Shown: piece after piece, positions 21,380 to 27,851 of the stretch
Layout: every line of letters starts with the position of its first letter
Position numbering within the stretch: position 1 is the stretch's first letter
NCBI GenBank assembly: GCA_963515595.1
Contig: CAUPYH010000019.1
Span: 1 to 27,851 of the forward strand
Length of the DNA: 27,851 nucleotides
DNA from: Eikenella sp963515595
GTDB lineage: Bacteria > Pseudomonadota > Gammaproteobacteria > Burkholderiales > Neisseriaceae
Direction of reading: 5' to 3'
The notes under the pieces: generated by a model
Databases searched by the model: none
Told to the model about the DNA's origin: nothing
What the model saw: only the letters and a program-made list of their open reading frames with translations
Translations under genes and position numbers: made by a program

Positions 21380-21407
21380 TTCAGGTAGCCTGTTTTTCAG
21401 GTAGCCT
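21380..21407 (-). repeat. Two directly repeated DUS before the transporter gene
   Basis: TTCAGGTAGCCT occurs at 21380-21391 and again at 21396-21407 in the same orientation, 4 bases apart. Unlike the inverted pairs elsewhere, this direct pair cannot form a strong hairpin. Confidence 0.8.
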
Positions 21408-21446
21408 CTAATAAAGTAGCTAAAAAACCAAACACACAGGATATTT

Positions 21447-22361
21447 ATGCACACACACTCTTTACGCCCGCACCTGCAGCTCCTCGGCATGGCCTTGCTG
21501 TGGGGTGCAAACTGGTCGTGGGGCAGAGCCGTGGTTCAATCCATGCCCCCGCTCACGGCTGCCACGCTGCGTTTTATACTGGCCGCCATCCTGTTGGTGG
21601 GCTGGCTGTTACTGAAAGAAGGCACGCGCCCGCTGCTCCGGCTCACCCTGCGCCAATGGGCGGGTTTGGCCGCGGCTGCGGCGTTCGGCGTATGCAGCTA
21701 TGCCGTGTTTTTCATGCAGGCGCTGCAATACGTTCCCGCCGGCAAGGCCGCCACCGTGGTGGCACTCAACCCCATTCCGACGCTGCTGCTGGCCGCCGTG
21801 CTGTTTAAAGAACGGCTCAATGGCGGCATAATAATCGGTATGGCCTTGGCCGTGTTCGGCGCACTCACCGCCATCGCGCGTGGCAACCCCCTATCTATAT
21901 TGGCCGGCGGCCTCGGCACGGGCGAATACCTGCTGCTCACCACCGTGCTGTGCTGGACAGGCTACGCCCTCATCGGCCGCGTTTTGCTACAAGGCATCAG
22001 CCCCCTCCTCACCACCGCCACCACCGTAGCCATCGGCGCACTGATGCTGCTGTTTCTAACCGCGCTTTACGAAGGCGGCGCGTTCATCCACAGCCTGCAG
22101 CACACGCCCGCCCGGGTATGGCTGCTGCTGGCCGCCATGTCTTTCGGCGCCACCATGCTGGCCTATCTTTGGTATTTCGACGGCATCCGCCAGCTCGGTG
22201 TCGGCACGGCTTCGGCCTACATGGCACTCGTGCCAGTGTTCGGCATCGCCATCGCCACCTTTTGGCTGCACGAGCCACCGCACGTTTCATTATTGATTGG
22301 CGGCGCAGCCGTGGTGGCCGGGATGAGCCTGATGAACTTCGCCAAACGCGCGAAACGGTAA
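21447..22361 (+). CDS. EamA-family (drug/metabolite) transporter
   Basis: Inner-membrane transporter of 304 aa with about ten predicted membrane helices in two EamA repeats. The first repeat opens with LLGMALLWGANWSWGRAVVQSMPPLTAATLRF and contains ALQYVPAGKAATVVALNPIPTLLLAAVLFKERL. The second contains AYLWYFDGIRQLGVGTASAYMALVPVFGIAIATFWL, the matching signature. Members export amino acids or small metabolites; the substrate is not predictable here. The ATG follows AGGAT. A DUS pair separates it from the next gene. Confidence 0.92.
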   Translation: MHTHSLRPHLQLLGMALLWGANWSWGRAVVQSMPPLTAATLRFILAAILLVGWLLLKEGTRPLLRLTLRQWAGLAAAAAFGVCSYAVFFMQALQYVPAGKAATVVALNPIPTLLLAAVLFKERLNGGIIIGMALAVFGALTAIARGNPLSILAGGLGTGEYLLLTTVLCWTGYALIGRVLLQGISPLLTTATTVAIGALMLLFLTALYEGGAFIHSLQHTPARVWLLLAAMSFGATMLAYLWYFDGIRQLGVGTASAYMALVPVFGIAIATFWLHEPPHVSLLIGGAAVVAGMSLMNFAKRAKR

Positions 22362-22369
22362 TAAAACAT

Positions 22370-22399
22370 TTCAGGTAGCCCCATCCAAGGCTACCTGAA
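22370..22399. terminator. Inverted DUS pair after the transporter gene
   Basis: The one-mismatch TTCAGGTAGCCC (22370-22381) and AGGCTACCTGAA (22388-22399) are separated by a 6-base loop, 8 bases after the transporter stop and just before the next ribosome-binding site. Confidence 0.65.
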
Positions 22400-22412
22400 A
22401 AAAGGAAATACC

Positions 22413-23180
22413 ATGTCCGCCCCTATCCACCTCTACCGCCCGCTCCACACCCTCAAACCCTTCGGCAGCAATATCTGGATTGCCGACGGCGGCATCGTGC
22501 ACATGGCCTTTCCGCTCGGCTTGAGCATTCCCTTCAGCACCCGAATGACGGTTATCCGCCTCGCCGATGGCGGCCTCTGGTGCCACTCTCCCATCGAGCC
22601 GAACCCAGAACTGTTATCCCAAATCAACGCACTGGGCGAAGTGCGCCACCTCGTCTCGCCCAACCGCATCCACTACGCCCACATCCCCGCCTGGCAACAA
22701 CACTACCCCCAAGCTACCGCCTGGGCCAGCCTCGGCGTACGCGAACGCGCCGCCGCCCAACGCATCGCCGTATCCTTCGATGACGATTTGGGCCCCAGCG
22801 CCCCGCCCAAATGGGCAGACGACATTGCCCAGCTTCCCTTCCTCGGCAGCTCGGTTATGACTGAAACCGTATTCTTCCACCGTGCCAGCCGCACCCTGAT
22901 CCTCACCGACCTCATCGAAAACTTCGAGCCCAACAAATTCCCCAGCCGCTTCTGGGCGCAGGTAATGAAATGGGTCGGCATTGCCGAGCCCGACGGCAAA
23001 ACCCCGCCCGACTGGCGCGCCACCTTCCGCAACCGCGCCGCCGCCCGCGAGAGCCTGGCGCAAATACTCGCCTGGCAGCCCGACAAAATCATCCTCGCCC
23101 ACGGCCGCTGCTACGAAACCAACGGCACCGCCGAACTGCGCCGCGCCTTCCGCTGGCTCCAGCCGAATCAATCCAAATAG
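22413..23180 (+). CDS. DUF4336 protein (metallo-beta-lactamase-like fold)
   Basis: Soluble protein of 255 aa matching the DUF4336 pattern: FGSNIWIADGGIVHMAFPLGLSIPFSTRMTVIRL, GGLWCHSPIEP, LGEVRHLVSPNRIHYAHIPAW, GSSVMTETVFFHRASRTLILTDLIENF and DKIILAHGRCYE. The order of strands and the HSPI, NRIHYAHI, TDLIENF and AHG positions mimic metallo-beta-lactamase metal-binding motifs, but the canonical HxHxDH is not present. Function is unknown. The ATG follows AAAGGAAA. It converges with lepB over a strong terminator. Confidence 0.85.
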   Translation: MSAPIHLYRPLHTLKPFGSNIWIADGGIVHMAFPLGLSIPFSTRMTVIRLADGGLWCHSPIEPNPELLSQINALGEVRHLVSPNRIHYAHIPAWQQHYPQATAWASLGVRERAAAQRIAVSFDDDLGPSAPPKWADDIAQLPFLGSSVMTETVFFHRASRTLILTDLIENFEPNKFPSRFWAQVMKWVGIAEPDGKTPPDWRATFRNRAAARESLAQILAWQPDKIILAHGRCYETNGTAELRRAFRWLQPNQSK

Positions 23181-23235
23181 TCGCCACCAGGAGTGAAGTA
23201 AGGCACCATATCCATCTGATTTACAAAAAAGATAA

Positions 23236-23260
23236 AGGCTACCTGAACTTTCAGGTAGTC
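23236..23260. repeat. DUS with degenerate inverted partner
   Basis: AGGCTACCTGAA (23236-23247) is followed almost directly by TTCAGGTAGTCT. The loop is nearly absent, so this is a tight palindrome. It lies just upstream of the stronger terminator at 23276. Confidence 0.6.
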
Positions 23261-23275
23261 TTTTACATAAACAGC

Positions 23276-23301
23276 AAAAACCGGCCAACCGGCCGGTTTT
23301 T
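23276..23301. terminator. Strong bidirectional terminator between the DUF4336 gene and lepB
   Basis: AAAAACCGGCC (23276-23286), loop AACC, and GGCCGGTTTTT (23291-23301) form a perfect 11-bp stem with a T-run on both strands. It serves the convergent genes on each side. It is the only major terminator here that is not built from uptake sequences. Confidence 0.85.
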
Positions 23302-23309
23302 CTTTCCTA

Positions 23310-24350
23310 TCAGCGGATAGTGTTGCCGATGCGCGAAGTGTCGCCCACGTTCATCCACACGAAAAACGCTTTGCCCACAATCAGCTTGTCGTCCACAAAG
23401 CCCCAGTAGCGCGAATCGGCGCTGCTGTCGCGGTTGTCGCCCATGGCGAAATATTTGCCCTCCGGTACGGTGCATTTAAAGCCACTGCCGTCTGCTTCGT
23501 ATTCGCAATTTTCGCGCAAGCCGCTTTGGTAGCCGTTTGCAGCAAAATTATTGGCGGATTCGGCCAAGAAGGGGATGGAAACCGTGGGCGCATTTTCATT
23601 TTTCAGCACATCGAAATGGCGGCCTTCCCAATCGGCGGAAAAGCGGGAGGCTTCCAAAATCCGTTCCGGTTTGTAATCATTGGGATATTGGTAGCTGCCC
23701 ACCAAACTATCCTGCTCGGTTTTGCCGTTTACCGTCAGCACCTTATCGCGGTATTCCACCACATCGCCCGGCAGGCCGACAATGCGCTTGATGTAGTTGG
23801 TGTCCGGCTCCACCGGATAATTGAACACCACCACATCGCCGCGCTGCACCTGCCCCACCGGAATCAGCACATTGTTCAACACCGGCACGCGGATGCCGTA
23901 GCTAAACTTATTCACCAGCACAAAGTCGCCCTTCACCAGCCCAGGCCGCATCGAGCTGGAGGGAATCTGAAACGGCTCGGCCACAAAAGTGCGCAGCACA
24001 AACACCACCAAAATCAGCGGGAAGAAGCTGCCCATATAATCGCGGAAATGGTTGTCGTCTTGCTCCGCTGCTTCAGCGTGATCAGTCAGTTGCCTGCGCT
24101 GTTTGCGTGCCGCGCGCGCCCACAGCCATACCGCGCCGGTAAACAGCACCAGCAGCAGCAGCACCGCCGTGAGGCTCATCAGCTTGGCCAAGAGGCCGAA
24201 CGAGCCCACCATCATCAGGAGATAACCCCATTGCAGGCCGCCGCTCCATTCGCCGTTTTCCTGCCGCGTTTTACCGCTCACGGCAAACAGCGCGATGCCG
24301 GCCACCACAGCGGCGACGGCGGCATAAAGGATTGTATTGGATTGTTCCAC
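23310..24350 (-). CDS. lepB: Signal peptidase I
   Basis: Membrane serine protease that cleaves signal peptides from exported proteins. The 346 residues include N-terminal membrane segments at residues 7-24 and about 43-77, then the periplasmic catalytic domain anchored at 108-123. Ser133 in IPSSSMRPG is the nucleophile and Lys188 in NYIKRIVGLPGD the general base. AMGDNRDSSADSRYWGFV is box E of the family. Between the two catalytic regions and box E lies a long insert (about residues 210-290), as in other Gram-negative enzymes. The frame starts with GTG at 24350, preceded by GGGAAA; no ATG occurs until residue 46, so the GTG is probably used. Confidence 0.96.
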   Translation of the reverse strand: MEQSNTILYAAVAAVVAGIALFAVSGKTRQENGEWSGGLQWGYLLMMVGSFGLLAKLMSLTAVLLLLVLFTGAVWLWARAARKQRRQLTDHAEAAEQDDNHFRDYMGSFFPLILVVFVLRTFVAEPFQIPSSSMRPGLVKGDFVLVNKFSYGIRVPVLNNVLIPVGQVQRGDVVVFNYPVEPDTNYIKRIVGLPGDVVEYRDKVLTVNGKTEQDSLVGSYQYPNDYKPERILEASRFSADWEGRHFDVLKNENAPTVSIPFLAESANNFAANGYQSGLRENCEYEADGSGFKCTVPEGKYFAMGDNRDSSADSRYWGFVDDKLIVGKAFFVWMNVGDTSRIGNTIR

Positions 24351-24441
24351 TTTTATATTTTCCCGTTTGAAATAAAATTCGATCAGTTTCAGGCTACCTG
24401 AAAATCAAAAACCGCAAAGAAGCGTCGGCAACACCCGTGCC

Positions 24442-24753
24442 TTATCCGCCCGCACAGCCTGCCGCACCATGCGGCAGCAGCCACACAAACAGCACCCATG
24501 CCGCCAACACCACCGCAATCAGCAGCCGTGCCCAAAGCGTGCGCAAGATTTTGGCCGGGCGCCAGCAAAAAACAGTAAACACCAGCAGGCTGACCGCCAT
24601 CAGCGCATAAAACGCCAACTTGGCCGAACTGGCGCACGGCTGCCAGCCGTCCATATGTAGCACGGCCAGAATAATCCAAGCCAAACCGTGCGCCGTCCAT
24701 GCCGCCAGTGTGGCCACGCAGCGGACTAAAATGTCGATACCTTTGTTTTCCAT
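24442..24753 (-). CDS. Small membrane protein, 103 aa
   Basis: Three hydrophobic segments are visible: residues 9-32 (LVRCVATLAAWTAHGLAWIILAVL), 45-63 (KLAFYALMAVSLLVFTVFC) and 74-94 (LWARLLIAVVLAAWVLFVWLL), with a short acidic N-terminus (MENKGIDI). The family is not recognised. The ribosome-binding site is weak. It lies between lepB and another small membrane protein gene, all on the minus strand. Codon use is similar to the housekeeping genes, more so than its upstream neighbours. Confidence 0.65.
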   Translation of the reverse strand: MENKGIDILVRCVATLAAWTAHGLAWIILAVLHMDGWQPCASSAKLAFYALMAVSLLVFTVFCWRPAKILRTLWARLLIAVVLAAWVLFVWLLPHGAAGCAGG

Positions 24754-24793
24754 AATAAATGTGTGTTCCAGTAGGAGTTTATTACCGATTACC

Positions 24794-24815
24794 TTAGCCT
24801 ATTGAGACAGGCTAA
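24794..24815. terminator. Possible terminator after a small membrane protein gene
   Basis: TTAGCCT (24794-24800) and AGGCTAA (24809-24815) form a 7-bp stem with an 8-base loop. It lies about 50 bases beyond the stop of the gene at 24868-25194. No T-run follows in that direction, so the call is weak. Confidence 0.3.
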
Positions 24816-24867
24816 CTTTGAGAAGCCGACAATTAATTCAAATAGCATCTAAGCAAACCACTCCGCC

Positions 24868-25194
24868 TTATGAGCCAAACTGCGCCATAAGTGCTAGCCA
24901 ACCCAACAAAAAGGCTGCAATCATTAAAAATGGTGTTGCACACATTAGAATGGTCAAGTAGGTTCGCAGCCTTCGCCCTTCCCACAGTGTCAGGGGGGTG
25001 AGTGGCAGCACCAACATCCCTAACATCCCAAATAAAGCTACACTTTCCGCCAATTTTTTCGACATAGGAATAGCGGAAAACAATAGCGGTATCCACACCG
25101 GCGCAGTCAGCCCAAAAAAGGAACACACCCAGCGCAGCTTACAATGGCTTACCGGCGGCTCAGGCGGAAGTTTCTTAATTCGAATTTTCACCAT
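24868..25194 (-). CDS. Small membrane protein, 108 aa
   Basis: The ATG at 25194 is chosen because GGGAG lies 7 bases upstream; a GTG two codons earlier is less well placed. A basic N-terminus (MVKIRIKKLPPEPP) is followed by three membrane segments, near residues 23-44, 52-71 and 79-106. The family is unknown. It starts about 40 bases after the stop of the alarmone-synthetase-like gene, with an exact DUS (25213-25224) between them. GC content is lower than in lepB or lepA. A 7-bp inverted repeat, TTAGCCT and AGGCTAA, lies downstream (24794-24815). Confidence 0.65.
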   Translation of the reverse strand: MVKIRIKKLPPEPPVSHCKLRWVCSFFGLTAPVWIPLLFSAIPMSKKLAESVALFGMLGMLVLPLTPLTLWEGRRLRTYLTILMCATPFLMIAAFLLGWLALMAQFGS

Positions 25195-25234
25195 AAACAC
25201 ACTCCCGATTTCAGGCTACCTGAAGACCAAGCCG

Positions 25235-25804
25235 CTATTTCACAAACAGCCGCTTATACGCCATATGGCTTTCAATATTGGCTTTGGCATCTTTTTCATC
25301 CCACACCTGCAATTCCCAAGGGTAGTAAAAATTACTGCCGTTTTTGAAATAAACGTGGATGCCGATATAGCCTTCCGTATCGCGCAGATACCAATTCTTC
25401 AAACCGTACTCAGCTTTCCAGCTATCCAGCCTTCCTATGATTTCCGTCACGCTATCGGAAGGCAGGATCACGCGTGCGCCGAAAATATCGTTCAGGATAT
25501 TGTTTACGGGATATTGGTTGTCCCGCGCCAGATAGCGGCTGATTTTGTCGTGGATGCTTTCGGCGGTTTTCACTCGGTAGAAAAAATCAATACCGCGCGT
25601 ATCAGCAAAGGCCAGATAATCGTTAATCGCCTCGTGCAGGTTCAGACGGTAGGACAAAATGTGCTCAACCGGCACGTTTTTCAGGGTGTGCGACAGATTA
25701 AGTTTCTGCACCTTGCCCGTTTCAAAATAATCCTGAGAATACTGCGCATGAATGCGGTTGATTTCGCAGATGAGGCGTTCGGTTTTTTGGATGTGTGTTT
25801 CCAT
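25235..25804 (-). CDS. RelA/SpoT-domain protein, small alarmone synthetase-like
   Basis: A single-domain homologue of the (p)ppGpp synthetase domain, 189 aa, without hydrolase, TGS or ACT domains. Conserved positions are present: Arg77 and Lys79 in FFYRVKTAESIHDKI (nucleotide contact), Asp106 in NDIFGARVIL and Glu164 in WELQV (the two metal ligands), the GYIGIH segment (Tyr146, His150) and the closing SHMAYK. The usual EIQIRT becomes ELQVWD, so it is divergent but could be active. The likely reaction is transfer of pyrophosphate from ATP to a guanine nucleotide; toxic SAS relatives modify tRNA instead. The ATG at 25804 has AGGA at good spacing. GC is visibly low. A small membrane protein gene follows on the same strand. 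Confidence 0.8.
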   Translation of the reverse strand: METHIQKTERLICEINRIHAQYSQDYFETGKVQKLNLSHTLKNVPVEHILSYRLNLHEAINDYLAFADTRGIDFFYRVKTAESIHDKISRYLARDNQYPVNNILNDIFGARVILPSDSVTEIIGRLDSWKAEYGLKNWYLRDTEGYIGIHVYFKNGSNFYYPWELQVWDEKDAKANIESHMAYKRLFVK

Positions 25805-25838
25805 AATCATCCTAATTTTTCAGGTAGCCTGAATGCGG

Positions 25839-27632
25839 CTACTTATCGCCCACCTGCAAAATCGCCAAGAATGCGCTCTGCGGAATTTCCACGTTGCCCA
25901 CCTGCTTCATGCGCTTCTTACCGGCCTTTTGTTTTTCCAGCAGTTTCTTCTTACGCGTAATGTCGCCGCCATAACATTTGGCCAATACGTTTTTGCGCAG
26001 CGCCTTCACGTTTTCGCGGGCGATAATCTGGCTGCCGATGGCGGCCTGCACGGCGATATCGAACATTTGGCGCGGAATCAGTTCGCGCATTTTCGCTGCC
26101 AGCTCACGGCCACGGTGTACGGCGTTTTGGCGGTGCACAATCAGGCTGAGCGCATCCACTTTGTCGCCGTTCACCATAATATCTAGTTTCACCAAATTGG
26201 CGGCACGGAACTCTTTGAAATGGTAGTCCAGCGAAGCATAGCCGCGCGAGGTGGATTTGAGTTTGTCGAAAAAGTCCATCACCACTTCGTTCATCGGCAA
26301 ATCATAGGTGAGCATCACCTGGCGGCCGAGATACTGCATATTGATTTGCACGCCGCGCTTCTGGTTGCATAGCGTCATCACGTTGCCCACGTATTCCTGC
26401 GGCACCAGGATGGTGGCGGTGATAATCGGCTCCAAAATGGATTCCACCGTGGCCAAATCCGGCAGTTTGGACGGATTTTCCACTTCGATATGCTCGCCAG
26501 TCTTCAAAATCACTTCATACACCACGGTCGGCGCGGTGGTAATCAAGTCCATATCGAACTCGCGCTCTAAGCGTTCCTGCACGATTTCCAAGTGCAAGAG
26601 GCCGAGAAAGCCGCAGCGGAAGCCGAAGCCGAGCGCTTGAGACACTTCCGGCTCGAATTTTAATGAGGCATCATTGAGTTGCAGTTTTTCCAGCGCATCA
26701 CGCAGGGCTTCGTAGTCGTGGCTTTCCACCGGATAGAGGCCGGCAAACACCTGGCTTTGCACTTCTTTGAAGCCGGGCAGCGGCTCGGAAGCGGGATTTT
26801 GCACCAGCGTTACCGTATCGCCTACTTTGGCTTGGCCGAGCTCTTTCACACCGGTAATCAAAAAGCCCACTTCGCCCGCTTTAAGCTCTTGTCTGTTCAC
26901 TGATTTGGGTGTAAACACACCGAGCTGCTCCACTTGGCTTTCGGCCTTGGTGGACATAAAGCGCACTTTGTCCTTCAGTTTCAGCCGGCCATTTTTCACG
27001 CGGATCAGCATCACCACGCCAACATAGTTGTCGAACCACGAATCGATAATTACAGCTTGCAGCGGCGCGTTTTCGTCGCCTTCCGGCGCGGGGATCTTGG
27101 CTACGATTTCTTCCAGCACATCTTCCACGCCCAGCCCGGATTTGGCCGAGCAGGTTACCGCGCCCACCGCATCAATGCCGACGATATCTTCGATTTCCTG
27201 CGCCACGCGGTCGGGATCGGCGGCGGGCAAGTCGATTTTGTTCAGCACGGGCACGACTTCCACGCCCAAATCAATCGCGGTGTAGCAGTTGGCCACGGTT
27301 TGCGCTTCCACGCCCTGCGACGCGTCCACCACCAAGAGCGCGCCTTCGCAGGCGGACAGACTGCGCGACACTTCATAGGAAAAGTCCACGTGTCCCGGGG
27401 TGTCAATCAGGTTCAGCAGGTAGGTTTCGCCGTTTCTGGCTTTGTAGTTCAGCGCGGCGGTTTGCGCCTTAATCGTGATGCCGCGCTCTTTTTCGATGTC
27501 CATGCTGTCCAAAACCTGCGAACTCATTTCGCGGTTTTCCAAGCCGCCGCAGTGTTGGATGAAGCGGTCGGCGAGCGTGGATTTACCGTGGTCAATATGG
27601 GCGATGATGGAGAAATTGCGGATATTGTTCAT
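25839..27632 (-). CDS. lepA: Elongation factor 4 (LepA), back-translocating GTPase
   Basis: Ribosome-bound GTPase of 597 aa that acts in translation initiation or elongation quality. The GTPase motifs are AHIDHGKST (G1), ERGITIKAQ (G2), DTPGHVDF (G3) and NKIDLP (G4). The EF-G-like domains follow, with GYASLDYHFKEFRAANLVKLDIMVNGDKVDALS and the LepA-specific C-terminal domain ending in the basic AKCYGGDITRKKKLLEKQKAGKKRMKQVG. All are complete. In many Proteobacteria lepA precedes lepB in one operon. Here the same order is kept, but three accessory-looking genes separate them. A DUS (25819-25830) follows the stop. The 27633-27851 stretch upstream holds a leader and promoter but no gene. Confidence 0.98.
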   Translation of the reverse strand: MNNIRNFSIIAHIDHGKSTLADRFIQHCGGLENREMSSQVLDSMDIEKERGITIKAQTAALNYKARNGETYLLNLIDTPGHVDFSYEVSRSLSACEGALLVVDASQGVEAQTVANCYTAIDLGVEVVPVLNKIDLPAADPDRVAQEIEDIVGIDAVGAVTCSAKSGLGVEDVLEEIVAKIPAPEGDENAPLQAVIIDSWFDNYVGVVMLIRVKNGRLKLKDKVRFMSTKAESQVEQLGVFTPKSVNRQELKAGEVGFLITGVKELGQAKVGDTVTLVQNPASEPLPGFKEVQSQVFAGLYPVESHDYEALRDALEKLQLNDASLKFEPEVSQALGFGFRCGFLGLLHLEIVQERLEREFDMDLITTAPTVVYEVILKTGEHIEVENPSKLPDLATVESILEPIITATILVPQEYVGNVMTLCNQKRGVQINMQYLGRQVMLTYDLPMNEVVMDFFDKLKSTSRGYASLDYHFKEFRAANLVKLDIMVNGDKVDALSLIVHRQNAVHRGRELAAKMRELIPRQMFDIAVQAAIGSQIIARENVKALRKNVLAKCYGGDITRKKKLLEKQKAGKKRMKQVGNVEIPQSAFLAILQVGDK

Positions 27633-27707
27633 ATTTTGGCAAAAAAGTAAGCGGTCGTGATGGTAGGCAAAAGCATCAGTTTGGCCGATAAGGGCTACCT
27701 GAAAAGC

Positions 27708-27729
27708 GGAGCTTCAGCAAAGTTAAAAC
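27708..27729 (+). repeat. Short dispersed motif shared with 921-942
   Basis: The two sites share AGCTTCA, AAAGT and AAAAC at the same spacing, about 18 of 22 bases. Both lie just after an uptake sequence. Only two copies are seen, so this may be a small repeat family or chance. Confidence 0.3.
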
Positions 27730-27740
27730 AGGGGTGGCAA

Positions 27741-27777
27741 CACAGCAAGCTGTGCCGAAACCAAACTGCGTATTCTA
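27741..27777 (-). promoter_or_regulatory. Likely lepA promoter and leader palindrome
   Basis: On the minus strand TAGAAT (27777-27772) is a fair -10 box with no clear -35. Just downstream lies the near-palindrome CACAGCAAGCTGTG (27741-27754), which could be an operator or hairpin at the start of a leader of about 130 bases. A one-mismatch DUS is in the same leader. Confidence 0.35.
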
Positions 27778-27851
27778 GCCGAAAACGCTTGAAGCTGCCC
27801 GACAATTTGCGCGCCCTCCGGCTTGACCCAACACAAGCCAAAAGCGCAAGC

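Noticed and set aside
27633..27851. A gene or RNA gene upstream of lepA
   Set aside because: No frame with a start and protein-like sequence and no tRNA-type fold is visible; only leader, promoter and a one-mismatch DUS.

Overview
The window is a chromosomal segment of an Eikenella species (Neisseriaceae, Betaproteobacteria), probably Eikenella corrodens or a close relative. The main evidence is the 12-mer AGGCTACCTGAA and its complement TTCAGGTAGCCT. I count about 39 exact copies by eye, plus about 15 with one mismatch. This is the DNA uptake sequence (DUS) dialect described for Eikenella. The GC-rich codon use and the recognisable proteins (RegF/RegG-like SspA/SspB, monofunctional HldA, a ptsN-hprK-rapZ cluster) fit the Neisseriaceae. 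I see no tRNA, rRNA, CRISPR array or intact mobile element.

Layout. 1-1.7 kb is an accessory, decaying stretch: an unrecognised gene of lower GC preceded by a uptake sequence of another dialect, two broken genes and the 3' remnant of an IS481-type transposase. 1.7-6.8 kb (+) carries prfA, an aspartate/glutamate racemase, hldA (LPS heptose pathway) and parE. 6.9-8.1 kb (+) carries sspA and sspB. 8.2-13.4 kb (-) carries rbgA, then rapZ, hprK and ptsN read as one unit, then ubiA and ubiC. A four-copy 39-bp tandem repeat lies between rbgA and rapZ. 13.5-14.8 kb (+) carries sixA, a frameshifted gene and a DUF1232 membrane protein. 14.9-17.6 kb (-) carries an acidic hypothetical protein, map, a small membrane protein and smpB; a second IS481 remnant abuts the acidic gene. 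17.8-23.2 kb (+) carries grxB and a DUF445 protein (coupled), a nitroreductase, a methyltransferase, an EamA transporter and a DUF4336 protein. 23.3-27.6 kb (-) carries lepB, two small membrane proteins, a small RelA/SpoT-type alarmone synthetase homologue and lepA.

How it works together. Most genes are housekeeping: translation (prfA, map, smpB, lepA, rbgA), topology (parE), export (lepB), ubiquinone (ubiC then ubiA), cell envelope (hldA, and rapZ by family) and stress or regulation (sspA/sspB, ptsN/hprK, sixA). Inverted DUS pairs sit at many gene ends, where they can fold as terminators. The least ordinary parts are the two accessory patches (0-1.7 kb and 24.4-25.8 kb), the 39-bp repeat with its dispersed relatives, and uptake sequences accommodated inside several proteins. 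I found no clear new multi-gene system. The best candidates for one are the alarmone-synthetase/small-membrane-protein group and the undescribed repeat family.
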